Shown: positions 17,694 to 26,065 of the stretch, piece by piece
Layout of the letters: each line of letters opens with the position of its first letter
Position numbering within the stretch: the first letter of the stretch is position 1
Origin: Candidatus Sulfuritelmatomonas gaucii
Lineage (GTDB): Bacteria; Acidobacteriota; Terriglobia; Terriglobales; Acidobacteriaceae
DNA: 53,494 nt
Assembly (NCBI GenBank): GCA_900290245.1
Contig: OKRB01000107.1
Coordinates: 1 to 53,494, forward strand
Reading direction: 5' to 3'
The notes under the pieces: model-generated
What the model saw: only the letters and a program-made list of their open reading frames with translations
The model's database searches: none
What the model was told of the DNA's origin: nothing
Program-made: the position numbers and the translations under genes

Positions 17694-19163
17694 ATGAAAT
17701 CAATGATCCCTTCCCTTTTGTCGGGTTTCTTGTTCTTCAGTTGCGCCGGCTTCTCCCAGCAGTCGCAGCAAAACGGTGCACCTGTGTCGGCGAAGGTGAA
17801 GATCGAGCTCGTGGGTGACTCCACACAGACGCGCATTGTGGGCTACGGGCTCGGATTCTGCGCCAACCTGACCGGCGATGTGGACTGCATCAATGATGCA
17901 AAGGGCGGAGCGAGCACCAGGACCTATTACGAGCAGGGCTATTGGGCGAAGGCGCTCGCCGACAAGCCGGATTACATGTTGATCCAGTTTGGCCACAATG
18001 ACGAGGAGTCGCCGCAGCACCTGCCGCGCGAAACGAATTTGCAAACGGAGTACCCGGCAAATTTGAAGCGTTATGTGCAGGAGGCACGCGCGCACGGAAT
18101 AATTCCCATCCTGGTAACGCCGTTGACTCGGCGCTACTACGGGGCGGACGGCAAGATTCATTCTGACCTGCTGGCGCATGCCGAAGCCATGAAGAAGGTC
18201 GCGGAGGAGGAGCATACGCCGCTGATCGATTTGCAGGCGGACAGCATTGCATACCTGGATACGTTGACCGAGCCGCAGGCGAATGCGCTGGGAATCACCA
18301 AGAAAGACGCGCAGGGGAACACGGTCCCCGACAAGACGCACCTGGATGCCGATGGATCGTATGTGTTTGGGCGGATCGTTGCCGCAGACCTCGGCAAGGC
18401 GGTTCCCGCGCTCGCGCGGTATGTGAGGCCGGCTGCAGCCAAGTTGCCGCCCAACCTCGAGCGCACGGTAGAGATTCTGCATGGAGCGCCGGTGAAGATT
18501 GTGCTCGCAGGCGACTCGACTGTGAACAATGGCGGCGGCTGGGGACCTGGGTTCTGCGCGTTGATGACGCCGAACGTGGATTGTATAAACCTCGCCAGAA
18601 ATGGCCGCAGCTCAAAGAGCTACTACGACGAAGGCATTTGGCAGAACGTGCTCGCACAGCATGCGGATTACATTCTGATCCAGTTCGGGCACAACGACAT
18701 GCCGGGCAAGGGGCCGGCCCGCGAGACGGATCCCGACACAACGTATGCCGCGAATATGCGCCGGTATATCGACCAGGCTCGCGCCCAGGGAGCGCGGCCC
18801 GTAATTGTCACGTCCCTCTCGCGCCGCAACTACAAGGACGGACAATTGGTAGAGGACCTGACGGCCTATGCCAATGCCGCCAGGCGCGTCGCCGATGAAG
18901 AGCAGGTTCCCGCAATCGACCTGAATACGCAGAGCGTGCGCCTGCTGAAAACCATGACGCAGCAGCAGGCAGACCAGTTCGCTGCCGTGGGCCATCCGGA
19001 TGCGACGGGCGGAACTGCGCTGGACCGGACGCACTTGAATGCGCATGGCTCCGAGGTGTTCGGTCGCATGGTAGCCGATGACCTAGCGCGCATTTGTCCG
19101 GAACTGCGGCCGGACGTAAAGGGCGAGCCTTCGCCTGTCAATGCATCACAAACTAAGCCTTAG
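17694..19163 (+). CDS. tandem-domain SGNH esterase (two rhamnogalacturonan acetylesterase-like domains)
   Basis: Protein of 489 residues with a signal peptide (1-21) and two complete SGNH domains. Domain 1 (about 35-245): GDS at 41-43, GHND at 100-103, DKTH with Asp213 and His216. Domain 2 (about 266-470): GDS at 273-275, GHND at 332-335 and a matching DRTH. Both catalytic triads appear intact, and the domains align closely, so they arose by duplication. They probably remove acetyl groups from rhamnogalacturonan. GGAG at 17683-17686 is 7 bases before the ATG. Its last four bases overlap the convergent GH105 gene. Confidence 0.9.
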   Translation: MKSMIPSLLSGFLFFSCAGFSQQSQQNGAPVSAKVKIELVGDSTQTRIVGYGLGFCANLTGDVDCINDAKGGASTRTYYEQGYWAKALADKPDYMLIQFGHNDEESPQHLPRETNLQTEYPANLKRYVQEARAHGIIPILVTPLTRRYYGADGKIHSDLLAHAEAMKKVAEEEHTPLIDLQADSIAYLDTLTEPQANALGITKKDAQGNTVPDKTHLDADGSYVFGRIVAADLGKAVPALARYVRPAAAKLPPNLERTVEILHGAPVKIVLAGDSTVNNGGGWGPGFCALMTPNVDCINLARNGRSSKSYYDEGIWQNVLAQHADYILIQFGHNDMPGKGPARETDPDTTYAANMRRYIDQARAQGARPVIVTSLSRRNYKDGQLVEDLTAYANAARRVADEEQVPAIDLNTQSVRLLKTMTQQQADQFAAVGHPDATGGTALDRTHLNAHGSEVFGRMVADDLARICPELRPDVKGEPSPVNASQTKP

Positions 19164-21082
19164 CGCGGCACCTGCGCTAGCACCCAGCGGACCAGTTCTT
19201 TGCCCGCAGCATAGTTGTCATACGCACCGGGCAGCTTGCGGCCGTCGGTGTACTCGTTGTAGAGCCATGGATCGACCATGGCGTAAACAGTTCCCTTCCC
19301 GTACTTCGCCATGGCCATGAAAATGTCGTCACCCTCCTTGAGCACCGCATGAGCAGGGCCGCTCACTGAAATCGTGCAGACATCTTTGACATAGATGGTG
19401 TGCGCGTTATGAAAGATGGGGCCGGTTGGGTCGATGGCGATCTTGCCCAGCTCCCACTGTCTGCCGATCACGTGCTTGCGCAGCACGCTGTTGAAGTGGA
19501 TGCCGAATTTCTCCGAAACGGCGTTGAAGTGGTCGAGGTCGGCGAAGGAAGTGTCATTTTCCATAATCATGAGCACGCCGCCAGCCCGAACCCAGTCGGC
19601 GATCAGCGTGGCGTCAGCAGCAGTGGCGTAGTGGGGTTGTGGATTCTTGTCGGCATTGTCGGGCGAAGCGATCACGTAGACCTGAGCGCCATGAAGATTG
19701 GCTACGGTGGGCTCGGCATCGAGTTCCCTCGTCTGCGCGCCGAAGTTGCGGAAGATGTGGCCGAGCATCGAATATCCTGGCTCGTCGAGCGTGTCCCACT
19801 TGTAGTGGAAGTAGACCTGGTGGCCGAAGGCGTCAGCCCGCTGCTGCGAGTTGAACCAGCCGTCCACGACAACGGTGTCGCCGCGGCCGAGTTTGGCATT
19901 CTGCGCGTTTTCCATCTCGGCGCTGGCGAGCAGAAATGCACCGATTCCCTTGGGATCGTTTGTGACGACTTTTTCGCCGATGTAGTAGGCGTAGCTGCCG
20001 TCGCGATAGGGATTGCCGCCGAGGCCCGAGGCCTTTACGGTGTCGGTCAAGGAAACATCGGCGCCATTTGACTTTATAAAGTGCGACAAAATGCCCTTGT
20101 AGCCACGCTCAGCGTTGGCGAGATAGGACGCAGGCAGATAGCCGCGCCGCACGCCCTTCGCAAAGGCGTAAACAAACATGCACGCCGAAGACGACTCGAA
20201 GTAGTTCCCCTTCTCCCCGGTCTTGTTCATCATCGTGTACCAGAGACCGGTCTTCTGGTCCTGGTAGCGCGCGACAGACGCCGCTTCGCGGTTGAGGATG
20301 GCAAGAAGCTGCTTGCGCCCAGGATCATCGGCAGGGTAGTAAGACAGCGTGTCGACCAGCGCCATCATGTACCAGCCGATGCCGCGAGCCCAGAATTGCG
20401 TCGAGTCACCTGTTTGCTTGTTGGCCCAGCGCTCCTGCTTTGACGCATCCCATCCGTGGTAGAGCAGGCCAGTCTTCGAATCGCGGGCGTGCTGCTCCAT
20501 GAGCACGAACTGGTGCGTGACGTCCTTGAAGTCTTCGGGACGATGCGAGATGAAAGCGTACTCGGCCCGAAACGGCTCGGCCATGTACAGGCCATCGAGC
20601 CACATCTGGTTGGGGTAGCGCTGTTTGTGCCAGTAGCCGCCGTCGGCGTTGCGCGGCTGTTGCGCAAGCTGATCGTTGAGGAATGTCGCGGCTGTTAAAT
20701 AGCGCTTGTCGAGCGTGACGCGGTAAAGCAGCAGAAGCTGTCGTCCGACGAGGATGTTGTCGAGTTCATGGTCGTCGGCCTTGAGCGTTGCGATGGTCCC
20801 CTCCGGAGTTACAAGCTGATCAACCGAGCTCTTGATGTATTTGAAGTCGGCGCCATCGGCAGTCGAGAACCAAACCCCGTCCATGCCTTCGAGCAGCGTG
20901 CCAAGCTCGTAGTTCCAATGCCACGGAGCGTCGGCGGCAACGAAGCGGCCGTCCGGCCAGCGTGCCATGGCGGAGTCGGCCGCGCGCTCCGCCCAGTGAT
21001 CATTGTCGCTTTGCGCTGCAAGAGGCGTCGCGGCGGCAGCGGCGAAAAGAAAACTACAAGCAAGAATGCAGAAGGTCTTCAT
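19160..21082 (-). CDS. GH105 unsaturated rhamnogalacturonyl hydrolase with C-terminal DUF4350-like domain
   Basis: Protein of 640 residues with a signal peptide (1-24). Residues about 30-390 are GH105: HELDNI (Asp108), DGGYWHK, and QMWLDGLYM with the catalytic Asp163. The family hydrates the unsaturated uronic acid left by rhamnogalacturonan lyases and frees rhamnose. From about residue 400 to the end is an extra 230-residue domain with VVVDGWFNSQ, DWVRAGGVLMIMEND and YGKGTVYAMVDPW, like DUF4350 / class I glutamine-amidotransferase-fold domains. A longer reading upstream to 21655 has no signal peptide at its start and is rejected. It follows an esterase remnant by 10 bases. Confidence 0.9.
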   Translation of the reverse strand: MKTFCILACSFLFAAAAATPLAAQSDNDHWAERAADSAMARWPDGRFVAADAPWHWNYELGTLLEGMDGVWFSTADGADFKYIKSSVDQLVTPEGTIATLKADDHELDNILVGRQLLLLYRVTLDKRYLTAATFLNDQLAQQPRNADGGYWHKQRYPNQMWLDGLYMAEPFRAEYAFISHRPEDFKDVTHQFVLMEQHARDSKTGLLYHGWDASKQERWANKQTGDSTQFWARGIGWYMMALVDTLSYYPADDPGRKQLLAILNREAASVARYQDQKTGLWYTMMNKTGEKGNYFESSSACMFVYAFAKGVRRGYLPASYLANAERGYKGILSHFIKSNGADVSLTDTVKASGLGGNPYRDGSYAYYIGEKVVTNDPKGIGAFLLASAEMENAQNAKLGRGDTVVVDGWFNSQQRADAFGHQVYFHYKWDTLDEPGYSMLGHIFRNFGAQTRELDAEPTVANLHGAQVYVIASPDNADKNPQPHYATAADATLIADWVRAGGVLMIMENDTSFADLDHFNAVSEKFGIHFNSVLRKHVIGRQWELGKIAIDPTGPIFHNAHTIYVKDVCTISVSGPAHAVLKEGDDIFMAMAKYGKGTVYAMVDPWLYNEYTDGRKLPGAYDNYAAGKELVRWVLAQVPR

Positions 21083-21092
21083 GGCGAACCAA

Positions 21093-21461
21093 CTATACCG
21101 ATAAGAGCTCGGTGGGTACAAACTCCGGTTTAGTATAGGCGAGGCTGCGATAGCCGCCGCCGAGACAGGCGATGACCGCAGTTTGCGGCGAGGGACCGTA
21201 GCCGCTAAATATTTCAAGGCGAGGCTTGTCCTGCTCCCCAGTGCCGACGGCTCCGGGCGCGCCGTTGGGCCATAGATACTCGATTTCGCCGTGAGGCAGC
21301 GCCGTGTCGGCCGCAGCGGGAGCTGTTGCCGCGGGAATGGCCGGAGCTTGAGTCGGGGTCTGGGATAGCGCAGAGGGGCACGCACACACCAGGAGGAGCA
21401 TGAGCATGCACGCTGCGCCGGCAGCGCCGATCGAACGAGAGGATTTCTGATTGCAGGACAT
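21093..21461 (-). pseudogene. truncated secreted alpha/beta-hydrolase (esterase) remnant
   Basis: The frame encodes 122 residues: a signal peptide (about 1-34), an Ala/Pro linker, then EYLWPNGAPGAVG and AVIACLGGGYRSLA. These match the N-terminus and oxyanion region of secreted acetylxylan/feruloyl-type esterases, normally about 300 residues. It stops right after that motif with TAG at 21093, before the nucleophile elbow, so the catalytic Ser, Asp and His are missing. No continuation is seen in other frames; the GH105 start follows at once. GGAG precedes the ATG. A deletion that joined the remnant to the GH105 gene is the likely cause. It may still be translated into a short secreted peptide. 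Confidence 0.6.
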
Positions 21462-21510
21462 GAAGGTGATTCTCCAATCAAGGCGAGGATAATGAATTCT
21501 CCCGCGGGCG

Positions 21511-21547
21511 ATAAAAAAGGTGCTGCCGGCAAAGCGGCAGCACCTTT
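21511..21547 (-). terminator. terminator of the first TonB receptor gene
   Basis: A 13-bp perfect stem (21516-21528 with 21535-21547) and a 6-base loop; on the minus strand it is followed by a T run. It lies 20 bases after the stop at 21567. Confidence 0.9.
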
Positions 21548-21566
21548 CGAGGTGAGAGGTTGTCGG

Positions 21567-24500
21567 TTAGAAGTTGATGCGGAGCATGCCCTGCGCGGAG
21601 CGCGGCGCATTACTCGAGTTGAGGGCGCTGATCGTGCCGAAGCTCGATCCACCATTGACCGTGGAGTTCGGAGATGCCCAGACCACGTGATTGGTGAGGT
21701 TGATCATATCCACTTCAATCGCGACGTTCCATTCGCGATAGACGGGGAATGTACGCTTAAGGGCGATGTCGTCGTCATAGTAGCCCATGCCAAACATGTT
21801 GAGAGCAGCCACACGCGGCGCGTTGCCCGGAACGTACAGAGCCGGCCCATTCCAGACGTAGCAGGCCTGCGTCGACGTGGTGTTCGAGCAGGTTCCGTAA
21901 TTTCCGTTGCTTGTAGCAGTGCCATTACCGGTGGTTGCCACGGTAAACGCGTTCGTGTTGAAGTACTGGACGCTTCCGATGTAGTTGGGCGATCCGGGCG
22001 CTGCCGTTGTGTTCTTGCCGTATGCGCCATTAGCGCGTCCAGCCTGCCCGGCAACGATGCTCGGCATGCATTGATTCAGGATGCCGCCGCCGCCGCAACC
22101 GCTGCCAGTCAAGACAATCGGGAAGCCCGAGTGATAACTGAAGATTGTCGAAGCGGTCCAATCGCTGGCGATTGCCCGATAGAAGAAGTTGTCACCCCAC
22201 ATATGGCCGCGGCCGAAGGGCAGTTGGTAAACCACCGAAGCGACCAGGTTCTGCGGGATGTCCGCAGTCGAGACCGAGCGATCCAGACGATCGTTGTCAC
22301 CCACGCGGAAGGTGCCCAAATCGTCGATTGACTTGGAGTAGGTGTAGTTGACCATGAAGTTCAGGCCGTGCGACGGACGCTGGCGAATGGAGATTTCCAG
22401 CGCGTTCCAGTTTTCGTTGCCCACGAAGCTGGTGGTATCGCTGACGCCGCTGAACTGCGGGAAGTTCTCGAGGTAGTTGCCCACGCTGTTTTTGTAGTAG
22501 TAGGTGTTGCCATTGTAAGGATTGGGCGGCGTGAAGCCCAATCCAATCGCCAAGTTGGTGTTGACCATCGGGGCGGAAGCCGACGTACCCGAGGCTTGCG
22601 AGAGCAATGGCGCGGGACAAGATACCGGCGCGTAGCTCGAGCATGTTGTCGCTGTGCTGCCACTTACCGTGTATCCGGCCAATGCGCGAAAGGACTCAGG
22701 AAGTTCGTTATTCCTGGAGCCAATCGCCTTGGAGACGGAAAGGAAGTGTCCTTCGCTGCCTACGTAGCTGATGGAGACGGACATGTTGCTCGTCAGCTGG
22801 CGCTCGATACCAAATGTCCAGTTAAGATACTCGGGCGTTTTGGCGCCGTAATGCGGATCCCAGTAATTGGGGCTCTGGGCACCCGAGTTGGTGAGTGCCG
22901 TGGTCTCGCTGGTGCCAAATTCGGCCAGGCTCGTGCCACCGGCAGGCGGCGCAGGCGCTGCAACGGAACCCGTCCAGCCGCAAGGGACTCCATCGTTGTT
23001 TCCGCTGCTGCATTGGGTATTGTCCCAATAGAACGACGGCTGGTTGATGGTCCCCGCCGGTGCGGAAGCCGACGGGGCAAAGCCGGTGGTGGAAGGCGAA
23101 CCCGATTGACTGCCGCTATTCCAGTCGCCGCGAGCAAACTCGAGGCCGTAGCTGGAGCGAATGACCGTCTTCGAATCGAGCGCGTAGGCAAAGCCGGCAC
23201 GCGGACTGATGAATCCGTAGTCGGTCGGCGACGGATTGGCCACACCGGCATGGTAGCCGTCGGATGTGCTGCCGCCGGCGAACGCGAGTGTACCCTTGTT
23301 GCCGGTAACCGAGTTGGTGGCGGTGGGATTGAGCCACGAGAAGATATTGTGCACCTCATTGATCGCCGGCCAGATATCCCAACGCACGCCCAGATTGACG
23401 GTCAATTTGGGGGAGATCTTGTAGTCGTCCTGCGCCCAGAAGGAGGGGTCAAGCCAGCGCGATCCCAAGCCAGGCAGGCCGACGGAAACCGAACTGGAGT
23501 TGGTAGAGCCAAGCAGATAGCTGGCGAAAGCGTTACCGCTGGTGCTGTTCAAGGCGGTGCCCGATGACCAGCCCTGCGTCGAAGTATTCGTGAACGTGTA
23601 GGTGAGAGGCGAAGAGTTTGTCAGGTTCTTGATGTAGTTGAATTGGTCCCAGGCGACCTGACCGCCCAGAGTGAGGTTGTGCTTACCGAGCTGCCACTGA
23701 AAGTCGTCAGACAGGCTGTAAGCATTGCTGACTTTCTGGTTCTCGTCGTAGCCGGCTTCATTCGAGGGATTATCAACGCCGCCGCTGAAGGCGATGGCCG
23801 GGAAGAAGCTGGCCTGCCCCGCGGGTGTATTCAAAAGCCCTGTTTGGCTGGCGGCATACTGCGGAGCCTCGTCAGGCGTGACCGAAAGGCTCTTATAGCG
23901 GGCATAGGCAACCGCGAACAGGTTCACCATGTGCGAGTTGATCGTCCAGGTGTCTTTCACGATGTCGACCGTGGTCTTAGGCGTGTACGCCTGCGAAGTG
24001 TTGAACGGCGGCCCAAGCGCGTTGGCCGCGCCTGAAGCATTCGGTCCAGTGCTCGCCTGTCGGCCGAAGTAGACGATGATGCTCAGCTGGTTCTTCGAGC
24101 TCATGTCGTAATCGATGCGGCCGCCCTGGTACCAGTTCGACAGGCCGTAAGGATACCCGGCGACGATGTTGTTGGAATACTGGGTCTGCAGCGCCGCCGC
24201 CTCATAGGGTGCCATGAACTTGTTGATGTACGTTGCGGCGCCGGAAATGCGGTTCGCCGGAATCACATTTTTCGTGCCTGCGGGCTCCGTGCCGCCGGTG
24301 GAAACGAACTGGGCGCGGGAACACGGGCTGGCCGTGGATCCAAGGCATCCGGCAGTCTGCGAGCCTGGATCGTAGATGTTGTAACCCGTGCTGGTTGAAA
24401 ACGCTGAGAAGTCGCCATTGAGCATGGCCGTCGTGGGAATGGTTTGCAGCTTATTGGCGGGGCCGTGCTGAAAACGATATTGTCCGTAGTTAAAAAACAT

Positions 24501-25565
24501 GAACAGCTTGTTGTGGATGAGGGGACCACCGAACTTGGCGTTGACCTCATTCATGATTTCGGTTTGCTTGACGCCGCCGGGAGCGCAATAGCTTGACGCC
24601 GGCGAGCCAAACGCGCAGGTCTGCCCGGCGGGAACCACGCCAGTCACCGTGGGAACTTTGCTGAGGAACGGCCAGGCGTCGCCCACGGTGTTGCGGATGT
24701 ACTCGTACACGCCGCCGTGCCAGGCATTCGAACCCTGCTTGATGGAGTAGTTCTGTACGCCCTGGCCGGCATATTGCGCAGAGTAGCCGGAGGTCTGCAC
24801 CTGGAACTGGTCGATCGAGTCCATGCCGATGGCGGTCCATATAAAGCGCACATCGCCGACGCCGTCAGGCGCGGGCAGGTTGATGCCGTCGATGTAGATC
24901 TCGGAGGTGCCGCCATTAGGATTGCCGCCGTTAACAGCCAATGAGGCGTCGGTGGCATTATTGCTGCCGACCCAGACAGGCACCACGCCAGGCATCAGCG
25001 AGGCAAAATCCGTAGCGCGGCGCTGGTCGGCGTTGCCTCCCGCGCCCATCAGGAGGGGCAGGCTCGAGTACATCTGGTTGTCCATGACGGCGCCGAGAGT
25101 CGCGTCCGTCGTTTCCAGAACAGGAGGTGCGGAGGTCACCGTGATGGTCTGCTGTGCGGCACCAAGGGAGACTTTGATGTTGAGCGCAACGGTTTGCAAA
25201 GCATTTACTGTCACGTTTTGCTGCACAAAGGTCTCAAAGCCCTTGGCGTTCACGGTCACTGTGTAGAGGCCCGGGGTGAGCGGCGTGATGCTGTAATCCC
25301 CGGCGCCGGTGGTTGTGCGCACCGTGTTGGTGTTCTGCGATACCAGGGTCGCAGTGACCGTTGCGCCTGGCACCACCGCGCCTGTTTGGTCCGTTACAGT
25401 TCCGGCGATTTCTCCGGTGCCGGCCAACTGCGCTCTTGCGACGAGCGGCATCACGGCCATCATCAGCAAGCCCACGCAGCCCCACGCTGCGAGCCGCAGA
25501 AACTCGAATGGTGTTCCCCAGTTAATTTTCGACACGGATGGGTGTGAAGAGACAGTTTGCCTCAT
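21567..25565 (-). CDS. TonB-dependent receptor, Oar-like, with carboxypeptidase-regulatory-like domain
   Basis: Protein of 1332 residues. A long signal peptide ends near ARAQ at 46. Residues about 50-130 form a carboxypeptidase-regulatory-like beta domain (GTVTDQTGAVVPGATV). A plug region follows, with the IYIDGINLPAP stretch typical of these receptors, then a long beta-barrel ending MLRINF, an aromatic C-terminus as needed for outer-membrane assembly. This family is greatly expanded in Acidobacteria and imports polymers or oligosaccharides. GGAGG lies 7 bases before the ATG at 25565. The candidate operator upstream and the pectin genes beside it suggest pectin fragments as cargo; that is inference. 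Confidence 0.93.
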   Translation of the reverse strand: MRQTVSSHPSVSKINWGTPFEFLRLAAWGCVGLLMMAVMPLVARAQLAGTGEIAGTVTDQTGAVVPGATVTATLVSQNTNTVRTTTGAGDYSITPLTPGLYTVTVNAKGFETFVQQNVTVNALQTVALNIKVSLGAAQQTITVTSAPPVLETTDATLGAVMDNQMYSSLPLLMGAGGNADQRRATDFASLMPGVVPVWVGSNNATDASLAVNGGNPNGGTSEIYIDGINLPAPDGVGDVRFIWTAIGMDSIDQFQVQTSGYSAQYAGQGVQNYSIKQGSNAWHGGVYEYIRNTVGDAWPFLSKVPTVTGVVPAGQTCAFGSPASSYCAPGGVKQTEIMNEVNAKFGGPLIHNKLFMFFNYGQYRFQHGPANKLQTIPTTAMLNGDFSAFSTSTGYNIYDPGSQTAGCLGSTASPCSRAQFVSTGGTEPAGTKNVIPANRISGAATYINKFMAPYEAAALQTQYSNNIVAGYPYGLSNWYQGGRIDYDMSSKNQLSIIVYFGRQASTGPNASGAANALGPPFNTSQAYTPKTTVDIVKDTWTINSHMVNLFAVAYARYKSLSVTPDEAPQYAASQTGLLNTPAGQASFFPAIAFSGGVDNPSNEAGYDENQKVSNAYSLSDDFQWQLGKHNLTLGGQVAWDQFNYIKNLTNSSPLTYTFTNTSTQGWSSGTALNSTSGNAFASYLLGSTNSSSVSVGLPGLGSRWLDPSFWAQDDYKISPKLTVNLGVRWDIWPAINEVHNIFSWLNPTATNSVTGNKGTLAFAGGSTSDGYHAGVANPSPTDYGFISPRAGFAYALDSKTVIRSSYGLEFARGDWNSGSQSGSPSTTGFAPSASAPAGTINQPSFYWDNTQCSSGNNDGVPCGWTGSVAAPAPPAGGTSLAEFGTSETTALTNSGAQSPNYWDPHYGAKTPEYLNWTFGIERQLTSNMSVSISYVGSEGHFLSVSKAIGSRNNELPESFRALAGYTVSGSTATTCSSYAPVSCPAPLLSQASGTSASAPMVNTNLAIGLGFTPPNPYNGNTYYYKNSVGNYLENFPQFSGVSDTTSFVGNENWNALEISIRQRPSHGLNFMVNYTYSKSIDDLGTFRVGDNDRLDRSVSTADIPQNLVASVVYQLPFGRGHMWGDNFFYRAIASDWTASTIFSYHSGFPIVLTGSGCGGGGILNQCMPSIVAGQAGRANGAYGKNTTAAPGSPNYIGSVQYFNTNAFTVATTGNGTATSNGNYGTCSNTTSTQACYVWNGPALYVPGNAPRVAALNMFGMGYYDDDIALKRTFPVYREWNVAIEVDMINLTNHVVWASPNSTVNGGSSFGTISALNSSNAPRSAQGMLRINF

Positions 25566-25643
25566 CGTGTAGCCTCCACTAGAATTTGCGTCCAGCTTCA
25601 AAACATGACGGCACGTGGTTGATTTCCTCGGGGGTTACACACG

Positions 25644-25701
25644 TGGTCTGACCTCAGTTTGAAGCTGAAACAGTTTTATATACGGGCTCCACGGCTGTCA
25701 A
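25644..25701 (-). promoter_or_regulatory. promoter and candidate operator of the first TonB receptor gene
   Basis: On the minus strand TTGACA (25696-25701) is followed after about 15 bases by the AT-rich TATAAA (25675-25680). Then comes AGGTCAGACCA at 25654-25644, where the transcript would begin, so a bound regulator should block initiation. The operator lies 79 bases before the start codon. Confidence 0.6.
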
Positions 25702-26010
25702 CCGAGAAATTTGCGCATACTTGCCGAAAATGCGCCTGTGAACTTTCACTTCCCGAAAATTATCCGCCCCAAAACGCCGCGGCTGGGCCTTGCTGGTGGA
25801 CGGCCTCCGTCCAACATTAAGACCGCAAAGAACATAGCCGTCGGGCCCTGAAAGGATTGAGAATTCCTGGGGGTTGATCACCGGGATTCGTGCAGTCGGG
25901 GTTTCCGGACGTGACCAATGTACCCCGCCCGGAGCTCAAGACCAGGCAGGTTGCTCCGCGCGGCGGACCCGCTCTCAATAATCTATCGATCAGCGCTCGA
26001 TCCGAATAAA
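25702..26010. other. non-coding gap between the TonB genes
   Basis: I see no gene. The stretch lies between the promoter of one TonB gene and the terminator of the other. It contains GC-rich segments without a clear hairpin. Confidence 0.5.
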
Positions 26011-26011
26011 A

Positions 26012-26039
26012 AAGGCTGCCGGGTTTCGCCGGCAGCCTT
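26012..26039 (-). terminator. terminator of the second TonB receptor gene
   Basis: An 11-bp perfect stem (AAGGCTGCCGG at 26012-26022 with CCGGCAGCCTT at 26029-26039) and 6-base loop, followed on the minus strand by a T run. It lies 26 bases after the stop at 26066 and resembles the terminator of the neighbouring TonB gene. Confidence 0.9.
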
Positions 26040-26065
26040 CTTGGACAAAACAATGGAGAGACCGC

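Noticed and set aside
21083..21655. In-frame upstream extension of the GH105 protein by about 190 residues
   Set aside because: It runs in another frame over the esterase remnant and the TonB terminator, and the real signal peptide begins at 21082.
22368..23567. Open frame of about 400 codons opposite the first TonB receptor
   Set aside because: The sequence is Arg/Gly/Ala-rich without motifs; it mirrors the TonB codons.
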